DNA of 32,373 nt, from the NCBI GenBank assembly GCA_045654885.1, contig JAZOOF010000052.1, forward strand, positions 1 to 32,373, in the 5' to 3' direction. Below the pieces are notes generated by a model. It searched no databases. It saw only the letters and a program-made list of their open reading frames with translations, and had not been told where the DNA came from. Made by a program: the position numbers and the translations under genes. The stretch comes from HGM04593 sp045654885. Its GTDB lineage: Bacteria > Bacteroidota > Bacteroidia > Bacteroidales > Bacteroidaceae. Positions within the stretch are counted from its first letter, which is position 1, and the number at the start of each line of letters is the position of its first letter. Shown here piece after piece: positions 15,901-23,297 of the stretch.

Positions 15901-17145
15901 TTCCTGATAATCGGTAAGCCATGCAGTCTCGGCCTCATAAACCTTGCGCTCAAGGCGCTCCTCGGCCTCCAGCTTGTATATTCTTGTTCCGTGAGCAGGG
16001 ACTGTCACCGAATATGAGCCCTCGTACACACCTTTGTCCTTTTTCTCGAAAAGGTCGCGCACCTTGACATTTCCAGCGAGGTCAAGCTGCGAGAAAGCGA
16101 TGCTCATATCAACAGAGGCATTTGTAGGATTATAGAAAGCTACCGCACGCTTTGTGCCATATTTCTCCTCAACATCCTTTACAAGTACATAGGCACCATT
16201 CTCGCGCTTTACAACGTATGCCTGCAAGCCAAGAGTATTCTGGTTGAGCGCAATGAGTTCCTTGTTCTGCATCAGCTCAAGCGCATTGCCCTTTATATCG
16301 TTCATGTCGCAGCCGATGAGCAGCGGCGAACTCATTATACACCACATACCGAAGTGAGTCTTGTCCTCCTCTTCGGTAAAGCCACGACCAACCTCAAGCA
16401 TGTCCATGTCATTGTAACGGCCATAGCTTGTATAAGCCGACAGGTAGAGGCTCTGGTTGATGATGCTCTTTACAGACTCCCAACCAAGATAGATATCCTC
16501 GGTTGTGCGCCACGAATCGGCAATCTCGCAAGCCCATGTACCGGGGAATGCCCAACGGCAGATATTCCAGGTGATGTCATCGCGACCGACTGCCTTTATT
16601 GCCGCTGCAATCTCCTTGTAGCGTTGCTCCACGTCAAGGTCAAGACCCTCGTCGTTGTTGCCGGCATCGGCACCGCAATAGTCAATCTTTATAAAATCGA
16701 AGTTGAGCTTGTCCGGGTTGAAATATAGATCGAAATCAGCAGCATCGTGACCATAAAGACCAACGCCACGGCCAATCTCATCCTTTGGCTTGCCCCAATA
16801 AGAGGCACAGGTATTGCGACCCGCATCGCTGTATATACCGGCCTTCAGGCCCTTGCCATGAATATAATCCACAAGACCACGCAAACCGTTGGGGAAGCGC
16901 TCGGGGTGAATGAGCAGATTGCCCTCGGCATCACGTCCGCCAAAGAAGCCGTCGTCGATGTTTATGTGGTCATAACCACACTCCTTGAAACCAAGCTCAA
17001 GCATGGCATCGGCCTGTGCCTGAATTACAGAATCATTGATTTGGAAACCATAGGTATTCCACGAACTCCAGCCCATGAGAGGTGGATTGTCGGCTGCTAC
17101 ACAAAGTGGCAACGACAACACAAAAGCATAAAGCAGTTTTTTCAT
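12958..17145 (-). CDS. Secreted GH27 alpha-galactosidase / GH16 endo-glycanase fusion
   Basis: This is a 1395-residue exported protein in one open frame. After a signal peptide (MKKLLYAFVLSLPLCVA), residues about 20-395 are a GH27 alpha-galactosidase. It has PPLMGWSSWNTYGF, INIDDGFF, the nucleophile motif FIKIDYCGAD (Asp155) and the acid/base motif DSWRTTEDI (Asp217). Residues about 400-540 resemble a CBM35/CBM6 carbohydrate-binding module (VYEAETAWLTDY). Two tandem, mutually similar beta-rich units follow (about 545-835 and 836-1074), each ending in an HGHN-x2-G block (residues 772 and 1025). Residues about 1075-1319 are a GH16 beta-glycanase with the catalytic EIDIWE (Glu1194 nucleophile, Glu1199 acid/base). 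The last ~75 residues (CDVEVYDVAGRKVAQAFVNG, LPCGVYMVEG) look like a type A T9SS sorting tail. All catalytic residues are present. The GH16 substrate (galactan, poly-LacNAc, beta-glucan) is not settled. Confidence 0.93.
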   Translation of the reverse strand: MKKLLYAFVLSLPLCVAADNPPLMGWSSWNTYGFQINDSVIQAQADAMLELGFKECGYDHINIDDGFFGGRDAEGNLLIHPERFPNGLRGLVDYIHGKGLKAGIYSDAGRNTCASYWGKPKDEIGRGVGLYGHDAADFDLYFNPDKLNFDFIKIDYCGADAGNNDEGLDLDVEQRYKEIAAAIKAVGRDDITWNICRWAFPGTWACEIADSWRTTEDIYLGWESVKSIINQSLYLSAYTSYGRYNDMDMLEVGRGFTEEEDKTHFGMWCIMSSPLLIGCDMNDIKGNALELMQNKELIALNQNTLGLQAYVVKRENGAYVLVKDVEEKYGTKRAVAFYNPTNASVDMSIAFSQLDLAGNVKVRDLFEKKDKGVYEGSYSVTVPAHGTRIYKLEAEERLERKVYEAETAWLTDYQEIKNNEVYGTAIYSEKNGCSGGVAVGWLGNRDSNDLQWRNVYSKEGGEYTLRVYFVTGDDRTMKLSVNGGEAIVYTGNSGGWGTVGSAEFDVVLEKGENVVRLFNESGYMGDIDKMELVSKNAPVVTEDYPIVFDKSQGYTHGSRRLNSVSLGSQTLQLPTPLKVYSKIDNPTFHAKVGETVTPSFGFTGTWMNGFVYIDRGQDGAFEAKLNADGSIPAGSDIMAFSYAEPSLGSGTGYNSKGERVSNTNVLNPPAFTVPADIAPGFYRMRYKVDWASIDPAGRAEDGNGIIKNGGAICDVVLNVHNANCALSAVAENGALLAADGSALPATVAFGEALALTVAPNEGYVLDAVKVLHGHNFDGKEVLHGVKQYSEVLLPGTVVKDGKVTIPAEYIDGDVVLTASFVQAGNGQGGDGYALSFDKDAASANVENTITLNGNPFDVAGKAYYDFTSSPVAMYDTKALDVAFAKAPAKNTYLYIDLNNDGRFTALLGSDGKPALSSELLAMDGELSCEIPAVLPDGVYRVRVKVDTDNINSDGSDNIVADGGYVADFLLNLVTGNKALSLNTVDGSIDGENYTALPMVVTLGNGFTAVLRGMPGFVCNEVVVRHGHNLNGGQMVNGNAQWREDVLPVVAGKAVVSGSLVDGDVALYAEFVPQEGNEWQLVFSDEFNAEDMSQPVDEKWMRCQRYGATWNRWLSDSKEVIYLQGGDLVARAIPNPDMASDPVPMITGGIKSNNRFGFTYGYVEARIKSNPWTGNFPAFWMMPEDQSAGWPDCGEIDIWETIDSQERSWHTIHSNWTYDLGNTNNPKSSFNVATSHDRYHTYGLKWDATSLIWYVDGKEVGRYTKSTNQSQLNQGQWPFDKHFHLILNQSVGNNAWAADADVNHTYETRFDWVRVYQTPGMENTNGTVGVVDVREDGDAAVQIVDGGVEVSVAAPCDVEVYDVAGRKVAQAFVNGIHYFALPCGVYMVEGTKVVVK

Positions 17146-17181
17146 ATTATGGTTAATTTAACATCATTTGCAATTAATTTC

Positions 17182-17213
17182 CAAAGATATACAAAATGAA
17201 AGGATTATGCAAA
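17182..17213 (-). promoter_or_regulatory. Promoter of the GH27-GH16 gene
   Basis: TTTG (17210-17213) is followed after 20 bases by TATCTTTG (17182-17189), a complete match to the Bacteroidota consensus. Transcription should begin near 17175, about 30 nt before the ATG at 17145. Confidence 0.75.
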
Positions 17214-17324
17214 TTGCAACTTTGTTATTTGAAAGTAAGTATAGCATGGAGTAGTACACATACAACAAGCTTGCACGTCTAAAAAAAAAATCGTATATTA
17301 GTACCCATTTTTTTCGCAACATAT

Positions 17325-19367
17325 ATGAAATTTCAACTATCATCGGATTACGTCCCCATGGGCGACCAACCAGAGGCTATTGCACAGCTTGTAGAGGGAG
17401 TGAAGAGCGGAATCCCGGCACAGACGCTGCTTGGCGTCACCGGCTCGGGAAAGACATTTACAATGGCTAACGTCATAAAGGAAATCAACCGCCCTACCCT
17501 AATACTTAGCCACAACAAGACATTGGCCGCACAACTCTACAACGAGTTCAAGGGATTCTTCCCCAACAATGCAGTGGAGTACTACGTATCGTACTACGAC
17601 TACTATCAGCCCGAGGCATATATCCCATCAAGCGACACGTACATTGAGAAAGACCTTGCCATTAACGACGAAATTGACAAGCTGAGGCTTGCAGCCACGT
17701 CGGCACTCCTATCGGGACGCAAGGATGTAGTTGTTATCTCATCCGTTTCGTGCATATATGGCATGGGTAACCCGAGCGACTTCTACAACAACGTAATCGA
17801 GATACGCGTGGGACAAAAGATTGACCGTAACGTCTTTCTGCGCAAGCTGGTGAGCAGCCTCTACACACGCAACGATGCCGACCTGGCGCGCGGAAACTTC
17901 CGCGTGAAGGGCGACACTGTGGAGGTGAGCCTGGCCTACAGCGACCACGTGCTGCGCATAACATTCTGGGACGATGACATTGACAGCATTGAGGAGATTG
18001 ACAGCGTAACAGGAGTACGCATAGCCACCTTTGACGACTACAGGATATACCCGGCCAACCTGTTCATGACAACCAAAGAGAGCACCGAGCGTGCAATCGT
18101 AGAGATTGAGAAAGACCTTGCCGACCGCGAGGAGTATTTCCGCGAAATAGGCAAGCCGCTCGAAGCCAAGCGACTGCACGAGCGCGTGACATACGACATT
18201 GAGATGTTACGCGAGCTGGGACACTGCTCGGGAATAGAGAACTACTCGCGCTACTTCGACGGCCGCGAGGCCGGCACACGCCCCTATTGCCTGCTCGACT
18301 TTTTCCCCGACGACTTCCTGCTTATCATCGACGAGAGCCACGTGAGCGTGCCACAGATACACGCGATGTATGGCGGCGACCGCGCCCGCAAGAACAACCT
18401 TGTGGAGTTCGGTTTCCGCCTGCCAGCCGCATTCGACAACCGCCCGCTCAAGTTCGAGGAGTTTGAGAAGCTCACTCCACAGACAATATATGTAAGCGCC
18501 ACACCGGCCGATTATGAGCTCGACAGGAGCGAGGGCATAATCGTTGAACAGCTCATACGTCCCACCGGACTTCTCGACCCCGTCATTGAGGTACGCCCGC
18601 TCGAAAACCAGGTCGACGACCTGATGCACGAGATAGACATACGCGTGAAACGTGACGAGCGCGTGCTTGCCACCACTTTTACAAAAAAAATGGCCGAGGA
18701 GCTTTGCGAATATCTGCAAAAGCACGGGGTACGCTGCAACTTTATACACAGCGATGTAGACACCCTGGACCGCATACAGATAATGACCGACCTGCGCGAG
18801 GGTCTATATGATGTGCTCATTGGAGTGAACCTGTTGCGCGAAGGCCTCGATTTGCCAGAGGTTTCGCTCGTTGCAGTGCTCAATGCCGACAACGAGGGAT
18901 TCCTGCGCGACCACCGCTCGCTGACACAGACCGCCGGCCGCGCAGCCCGCAACGTCAACGGACTGGTAATATTCTATGCCGACAGAATAACCGGCAGCAT
19001 GCAGCGCACTATTGACGAGACAAAGCGCCGCAGAGAGAAACAGATGCGTTACAACGAAGAGCACGGCATCACCCCAACACAAATCAAGAAAGAGATTTCA
19101 AACGCGCTGGTGTTTGACAAAAAGGGTAACGAGGGCGGAAAGACAATCAGGCCTTACGACACTGACGAAACAGCCATGGCAATTGCATGCGACCCCATTG
19201 TGGAGTACATGAGTGCCGAACAGCTGAAAAAGAGCATCGAGCGCACCCGCCGTCTCATGGAGAAGGCCGCCGAAAAGATGGAGTTCATCGAAGCCGCACA
19301 ATACCGAGACGAGATGTTCAAGCTACAGGAGATACTGAAGCGGAAAGCTGCGAGTAAGCGAGAGTAA
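17325..19367 (+). CDS. uvrB: UvrABC excinuclease subunit B
   Basis: This 680-residue cytoplasmic subunit receives damaged DNA from UvrA and presents it to UvrC. Visible features are YVPMGDQPEAIAQLVEG at the start, Walker A GVTGSGKT (residues 37-44), and the tyrosine-rich beta-hairpin YYVSYYDYYQPEAY that is inserted at the lesion. Then come LLIIDESHVSVPQIHAMYGG (helicase motif II), the TIYVSATPADYEL motif, GVNLLREGLDLPEV, QTAGRAARN (motif VI), and a C-terminal UVR coiled coil (IERTRRLMEKAAEKMEFIEAAQYRDEM) that binds UvrC. The length is normal. It is transcribed alone, back to back with the GH27-GH16 gene. I did not find a clear Bacteroidota promoter in the 179-bp gap. Its stop codon touches the first copy of a 65-bp repeat. 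Confidence 0.98.
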   Translation: MKFQLSSDYVPMGDQPEAIAQLVEGVKSGIPAQTLLGVTGSGKTFTMANVIKEINRPTLILSHNKTLAAQLYNEFKGFFPNNAVEYYVSYYDYYQPEAYIPSSDTYIEKDLAINDEIDKLRLAATSALLSGRKDVVVISSVSCIYGMGNPSDFYNNVIEIRVGQKIDRNVFLRKLVSSLYTRNDADLARGNFRVKGDTVEVSLAYSDHVLRITFWDDDIDSIEEIDSVTGVRIATFDDYRIYPANLFMTTKESTERAIVEIEKDLADREEYFREIGKPLEAKRLHERVTYDIEMLRELGHCSGIENYSRYFDGREAGTRPYCLLDFFPDDFLLIIDESHVSVPQIHAMYGGDRARKNNLVEFGFRLPAAFDNRPLKFEEFEKLTPQTIYVSATPADYELDRSEGIIVEQLIRPTGLLDPVIEVRPLENQVDDLMHEIDIRVKRDERVLATTFTKKMAEELCEYLQKHGVRCNFIHSDVDTLDRIQIMTDLREGLYDVLIGVNLLREGLDLPEVSLVAVLNADNEGFLRDHRSLTQTAGRAARNVNGLVIFYADRITGSMQRTIDETKRRREKQMRYNEEHGITPTQIKKEISNALVFDKKGNEGGKTIRPYDTDETAMAIACDPIVEYMSAEQLKKSIERTRRLMEKAAEKMEFIEAAQYRDEMFKLQEILKRKAASKRE

Positions 19368-19430
19368 AGGAATAGTTTACTTTTATTTTGCCGAGCGGAA
19401 GCAGTTTCAAGCGCACGAAGTGCGGTTAAA
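19366..19430 (+). repeat. 65-bp direct repeat after uvrB, copy 1
   Basis: The copy begins AAAGGAATAGTTTACTTTTA, overlaps the last bases of the uvrB stop codon, and ends GTGCGGTTAAA. It contains the small hairpin CGCAC-GAA-GTGCG. The second copy (19526-19590) is the same length. Confidence 0.85.
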
Positions 19431-19525
19431 ACTGCGGATAAGCGAATTTTTCAGTTAAGCGAACGAAAGTAAAACTTGTTTTAACTTTTGTAGTGAGCGG
19501 ACGAAAAATCAACAGAGTTAACAGC

Positions 19526-19590
19526 AAAGGAATAGTTTACTTTTACTTTGCCGAGCAAAAGCAGTTTCAAGCACACGAAGTGTGGTTAAA
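19526..19590 (+). repeat. 65-bp direct repeat after uvrB, copy 2
   Basis: It differs from copy 1 at only a few positions. In its hairpin the sequence is CACAC-GAA-GTGTG, so a G-C pair of copy 1 has become A-T with both sides changed. Between the copies (19431-19525) are further AT-rich and AGCGAACG/AGTGAGCG motifs. Confidence 0.85.
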
Positions 19591-19601
19591 GGTAAAAGTT
19601 A

Positions 19602-19625
19602 AAGCCACCGTTTGGTGGCTTTTTT
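19602..19625 (+). terminator. uvrB: Terminator downstream of uvrB
   Basis: AAGCCACC and GGTGGCTT form an 8-bp stem with a GTTT loop, followed by a run of T to 19625. It lies 235 bp after uvrB, beyond both repeats, so the repeats are probably transcribed with uvrB. The RsmI-like gene ends at 19627 on the other strand. Confidence 0.85.
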
Positions 19626-19626
19626 A

Positions 19627-20331
19627 CTATTTATACAGCAGGAATATACACGGTATCTTCGACAAATCGGGCACTTTACCCTTCCACTCCTTGACAGTGC
19701 GTGTCTTGGCATACTCACCCTCGCAAGTGAGGTTTGCTGCAATACACAGTTTGGTCTGTGGGCGGCAAGTCGCAAGAATATCCTCAATCATCTTACCGTT
19801 GCGGTAAGGAGTCTCAATGAAGAGCTGTGTTTGGTCTTCATTATATATACGCTGTTCCAATTTACGCAGAGCCTTTATGCGCTCGTCTGGCTTCACGGGC
19901 AGATAACCGTTGAAGGCAAAACTCTGTCCATTAAAGCCCGATGCCATGACAGAAAGAATTATACTCGACGGACCTACAAGCGGAACAACCTTCAAGCCCT
20001 TGCGCTGTGCAATGGCAACAACATCGGCACCGGGGTCGGCAACAGCAGGGCAACCGGCCTCGGATATCACACCCATTGGTTTGCCGTCGTGCAACGGACG
20101 CAGAAAGCCTGCCACGTCCTGCGGCGAGGTATGCTTGTTTAGTTCAAAGAACTGCGAGCCGTCTATGTCAAAAATAGGGTCTACCTTGCGCAGAAAACGG
20201 CGCGCCGAGCGCACGTCCTCTACAATAAAATGGCGTATGCCGGCTATGATTTCGCTGTTGTACTGCGGTAACACATTACCGAGCGGAGTATCGCCCAATG
20301 TAACGGGCAAGAGATATAATGCAGCCTCCAT
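19627..20331 (-). CDS. RsmI-like SAM-dependent methyltransferase (Bacteroidota paralogue)
   Basis: This 234-residue tetrapyrrole-methylase-fold protein is related to RsmI, which 2'-O-methylates C1402 of 16S rRNA. The RsmI-type blocks are recognisable but altered. The N-terminal motif reads LYLLPVTLGDTPLGNVLP, where RsmI has a TPIGNLGD-type sequence. The next blocks are FIVEDVRSARRFLRKV, then MGVISEAGCPAVADPGADVV (RsmI: ISDAGTPxISDPG), LVGPSSIILSVMASGFNGQSF, and FIETPYRNGKMIEDIL near residue 180. This matches a second, shorter RsmI-like protein common in Bacteroidota. The target is unknown to me and may not be C1402. It is the third gene of the mtaB-GT2 unit, beginning 3 bp after the glycosyltransferase stop codon. 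Confidence 0.85.
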   Translation of the reverse strand: MEAALYLLPVTLGDTPLGNVLPQYNSEIIAGIRHFIVEDVRSARRFLRKVDPIFDIDGSQFFELNKHTSPQDVAGFLRPLHDGKPMGVISEAGCPAVADPGADVVAIAQRKGLKVVPLVGPSSIILSVMASGFNGQSFAFNGYLPVKPDERIKALRKLEQRIYNEDQTQLFIETPYRNGKMIEDILATCRPQTKLCIAANLTCEGEYAKTRTVKEWKGKVPDLSKIPCIFLLYK

Positions 20332-20334
20332 ATA

Positions 20335-21345
20335 TTAACCAAGTTGTGAAAAATGTTTTTTACCTTTAAGATAGTATTGCCACAGCAATGAAAAACGGGC
20401 ACGCTCCTTTATTTCGGCAGTAACCGCTACGGCAAGATTCTGCTCACGTACACTTTTGTACCCTGAACGCATGCGCCTGTATTCACGGCGAGCGCGCAAC
20501 ACCGCCTTGAAATCGCCCCAAGCACCGGTAAGCAGGAATTTGAGCGCCGCCACATAGTCAAGCAGAGCTCGCATGCGCATAACACCGCGCAACTCATTGG
20601 CCGGCAAGTTCTTATAGAGCATCAAGAGATTATTACGGAAATTGAGGAATGTCTTGCGCGGATTGCTCTTGTTTAGCGTTGCGCCACCTACATGATACAC
20701 CCGGCTCTGTGGCACCACGTAAATCTCGCCACCCCTTGCAAGCATGCGCCAGCAGAGGTCAATCTCCTCCATGTGTGCAAAAAAACGGCCATCAAAACCA
20801 CCTGCCTTGCGGAACGCGGCACTGCGCACCATCATTGCGGCACCCGTAGCCCAAAAGACACGGTGCACATCATCGTATTGCCCGCTATCCTCCTCAACGG
20901 TATCGAACAGACGCCCTCGGCAATAAGGGTAACCATAGCGGTCAATAAAACCACCTGCCGCACCGGCATATTCAAAATGAGTCTTTTGTTTATAGGCAAG
21001 AATCTTGGGTTGGCAAGCCACAGCGTCAGGATTCCTCTCCATAAACGAGAGCAACGGTTCAAGCCACTCGTCTGTCACCTCTACATCGGAGTTGAGCAGC
21101 AGGAAATATTCCGCATCCACCTGCTCAAGCGCCTTGTTGTAGCCATCGGCAAAGCCATAATTACGGTCGAGTTGTATAAGACGCACCGCAGGAAAACTTT
21201 CTCTCAATACAGCCACAGAATCATCGGTCGACGCATTGTCGGCAACAACAATATCAGCACCAGGCGAAAACTCCACCACCGAATGTAGGAATTTGGCAAG
21301 CATCGATGCGCCGTTGTAATTCAATATGACTACAGCTACTTTCAT
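20335..21345 (-). CDS. Family 2 glycosyltransferase
   Basis: This 336-residue GT2 enzyme transfers a sugar from a nucleotide-sugar donor. It opens VAVVILNYNGASMLAKFLHS, followed by DIVVADNASTDDSVAVLRE, LIQLDRNYGFADGYNKALE and FLLLNSDVEVTDEWLEPLL, where Ser-Asp-Val-Glu is the DxD-like metal/nucleotide site. Later come FWATGAAMMVRSAAFRKAGGFDGRFFAHMEEIDLCWRM (the acceptor/catalytic region with the ED-like motif) and a basic C-terminal tail with one possible amphipathic or membrane-associated helix near 260-280. The family resembles rhamnosyltransferase-like GT2 proteins of surface polysaccharide synthesis. It sits between two RNA-modification genes with 3-bp gaps on either side. It is probably cytoplasmic and bound to the inner membrane; the product is unknown. 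Confidence 0.92.
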   Translation of the reverse strand: MKVAVVILNYNGASMLAKFLHSVVEFSPGADIVVADNASTDDSVAVLRESFPAVRLIQLDRNYGFADGYNKALEQVDAEYFLLLNSDVEVTDEWLEPLLSFMERNPDAVACQPKILAYKQKTHFEYAGAAGGFIDRYGYPYCRGRLFDTVEEDSGQYDDVHRVFWATGAAMMVRSAAFRKAGGFDGRFFAHMEEIDLCWRMLARGGEIYVVPQSRVYHVGGATLNKSNPRKTFLNFRNNLLMLYKNLPANELRGVMRMRALLDYVAALKFLLTGAWGDFKAVLRARREYRRMRSGYKSVREQNLAVAVTAEIKERARFSLLWQYYLKGKKHFSQLG

Positions 21346-21348
21346 TTT

Positions 21349-22686
21349 TTACTTGTCAAGAACCTCTATTATCTCATTGACCGTCAAAGCCGACTTGTCT
21401 TCATTAAAACCTCCAAGACGCACACGCACAAGACGGTTGACCAATGCAGAATCGGCAGCAGTCTCCACGCGTATGTAGTTTGCAGTAAAACCGCCCATAG
21501 GCATACCTGAACGAGGTTTCTCAAAGAGCACGACAGCCTCCTTGCCGCAATATTTCTCATAGAACGCAAGTCGTTTTTCTTCACTCAATGCAATGAGCAA
21601 CTGACTGCGGCGATGCTTCTCGGCAGGCGACACTGCGCCGCCAAGTTTCAGAGCCTGCGTACCCGGACGCTCCGAATAGCTGAATACATGTAACTGAGAG
21701 ATATCCAGTCCTTTGATGAATTCGTATGCCTGCTGAAAGAGTTCCTCACTCTCGCCACGTGTTCCCACAATAACATCCACACCAATGAATGCATCGGGCA
21801 TAACCTCTTTTACCTTTGCTATTTTGGAGGCAAACAAAGCTGTGTCGTAACGGCGGTGCATGAGTTTGAGCACTTCGTCACTACCCGCCTGCAACGGAAT
21901 GTGGAAATGCGGCATAAATGCACGCGACAGCGCAACGTAATCGATTATCTCATCGGTGAGCAAGTTTGGTTCAATGGATGAAATTCTATAGCGCGACACG
22001 CCATCAACGCCATCGAGCGCTTTTACAAGCGAAAAGAACGACTCGCCTGTCGACTTGCCGAAATCACCAATATTGACACCTGTAATCACCACCTCGGCAC
22101 CACCCTCGGCGGCAGCCATCCGCGCCTGTTCCACAAGTTCCTCAATCTTTGGATTACGGCTGCGTCCACGCGCGAACGGAATGGTGCAGTAGGTACAGAA
22201 ATAGTCACAACCATCCTGCACTTTGAGGAAATAGCGGGTACGGTCGCCACGCGAGCAGGAGTGGACAAAGTTGCGCACATCCTTTGCAGGTTGCGCATAC
22301 CACTCTCCACTGTTGGCATTCTCAACATTCTTTATGATGTAATCAAGGACATCACCTTTCTTGTCTATTCCAAGCACTACACCCACACCGGGTTCCTGCG
22401 CAAGCTTCTCGGCCGACAGCTGCGCATAGCAGCCTGTAACCACCACAAAGGCACCGGGATGCTGGCGCACCAGTTTATGTATTGCCTGGCGGCATTTCTT
22501 CTCGGCCTCTTGCGTAACAGCACAACTGTTGACAACACAGATATCGGCCATTTCACCACGCTTTGCTGTGCGTATGCCAGCATCCTGCAACTGACGCTCT
22601 ATTGTCGCAGTTTCCGAAAAGTTCAACTTGCAACCAAGCGTATAATATACCGCTTTTTTATCTTTAAAAACCGTTTTGTCTATCAT
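21349..22686 (-). CDS. mtaB: tRNA ct6A/t6A37 methylthiotransferase MtaB
   Basis: This is a 445-residue radical-SAM enzyme that adds a methylthio group to t6A at position 37 of tRNAs reading ANN codons. The N-terminal MTTase domain holds the three cluster cysteines in YTLGCKLNFSE, VVNSCAVTQEAEKKCRQ and VTGCYAQ. The radical-SAM motif is CDYFCTYCTIPFARGRSRN (CxxxCxxC). It continues with VVITGVNIGDFG, ISSIEPNLL, PHFHIPLQAGSDEVLKLMHRRY and IGVDVIVGTRGE. The last ~60 residues form a TRAM domain. I chose the ATG at 22686; another ATG lies two codons upstream (22692). The longer frame from 22728 would begin upstream of the predicted transcription start. It heads the operon with GT2 and the RsmI-like gene. 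Confidence 0.95.
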   Translation of the reverse strand: MIDKTVFKDKKAVYYTLGCKLNFSETATIERQLQDAGIRTAKRGEMADICVVNSCAVTQEAEKKCRQAIHKLVRQHPGAFVVVTGCYAQLSAEKLAQEPGVGVVLGIDKKGDVLDYIIKNVENANSGEWYAQPAKDVRNFVHSCSRGDRTRYFLKVQDGCDYFCTYCTIPFARGRSRNPKIEELVEQARMAAAEGGAEVVITGVNIGDFGKSTGESFFSLVKALDGVDGVSRYRISSIEPNLLTDEIIDYVALSRAFMPHFHIPLQAGSDEVLKLMHRRYDTALFASKIAKVKEVMPDAFIGVDVIVGTRGESEELFQQAYEFIKGLDISQLHVFSYSERPGTQALKLGGAVSPAEKHRRSQLLIALSEEKRLAFYEKYCGKEAVVLFEKPRSGMPMGGFTANYIRVETAADSALVNRLVRVRLGGFNEDKSALTVNEIIEVLDK

Positions 22687-22716
22687 CGTCATTCCATGGC
22701 TTGTGCCAAATCTTTG

Positions 22717-22748
22717 CGAAAATAGCACCTTTTTTCGAAATATAGAAA
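22717..22748 (-). promoter_or_regulatory. mtaB: Promoter of the mtaB operon
   Basis: TTTC (22745-22748) is followed after 20 bases by TATTTTCG (22717-22724). The same TATTTTCG variant occurs before the 5'-nucleotidase gene. Transcription would start near 22710, which excludes the longer reading frame. Confidence 0.5.
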
Positions 22749-22813
22749 TTGAGTGTGCAAATAATGCTCAAAAGAGGGAGTCAAATTCAGGTAGCATTGC
22801 ATCGATACACAAA

Positions 22814-22844
22814 CAAAAAAAATGCACCGGCCAATGACCGATGC
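22814..22844 (-). terminator. Terminator of the small lipoprotein gene
   Basis: On the minus strand GCATCGG and CCGGTGC form a 7-bp stem (one G-T pair) with a 7-nt loop. ATTTTTTTTG follows. It lies about 108 bp after the stop codon at 22952. Confidence 0.72.
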
Positions 22845-22951
22845 GTATATTGGAATCTTAAATTTCAAATCAAAGAAGATTAGAGCCAAATCCTTGCCCT
22901 TACGGACAATGGATTTTTAGGCTACTAAACTTCTGTGCTTCAAGGTTGATA

Positions 22952-23224
22952 TTATTCAACAACCTCTGTAGCTACCTTGCCACCAGCGTCAGGACCGGGA
23001 GCTGCTGCAGGAAGAACCTCAGTTGCTGCTGCAGGAACAACCTCTGTACCCTCCTCAAGAACCTCAGGAAGGTTCTCAGTTGCAGGAGCGTTCTCCTGTG
23101 CCATCTGGCAATCCTCGCTGATTGTTACGTTCTGAGTTGTTGTGTCAACATTCTCAGCTTTCTCTGACTTACCGCATGCTGCGCAAGCAAGAGCCAATAC
23201 TGCTACATAGAAAAATTTCTTCAT
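22952..23224 (-). CDS. Small acidic lipoprotein of unknown function
   Basis: This 90-residue protein begins MKKFFYVAVLALACAACGKS, a lipoprotein signal with the lipidated Cys at 14 or, more likely, 17. I chose the start at 23224 because it places the signal at the N-terminus. An ATG 13 codons upstream (23263) would put a hydrophobic stretch before it. The mature part is short, acidic and low in complexity, rich in E, A, P, T and V. It has an imperfect repeat TEVVPAAA / TEVLPAAA followed by PGPDAGGK and a final TEVVE. It contains a single extra Cys (EDCQMAQ). It has its own promoter and terminator between mtaB and the GH2 gene. I do not recognise a family and give no function. Confidence 0.75.
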   Translation of the reverse strand: MKKFFYVAVLALACAACGKSEKAENVDTTTQNVTISEDCQMAQENAPATENLPEVLEEGTEVVPAAATEVLPAAAPGPDAGGKVATEVVE

Positions 23225-23297
23225 AACTGTATAAATTATTATTAATCCACCTACTCCCTTCATAGCGTTTCGGTTACCTCTTTTCCATTTCGTTTTG

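Noticed and set aside
22881..22912. Bulged hairpin AAATCCTTG / CAATGGATTT before the small lipoprotein terminator
   Set aside because: The T-tract is on the strand opposite to the gene being terminated, and no plus-strand gene ends there.
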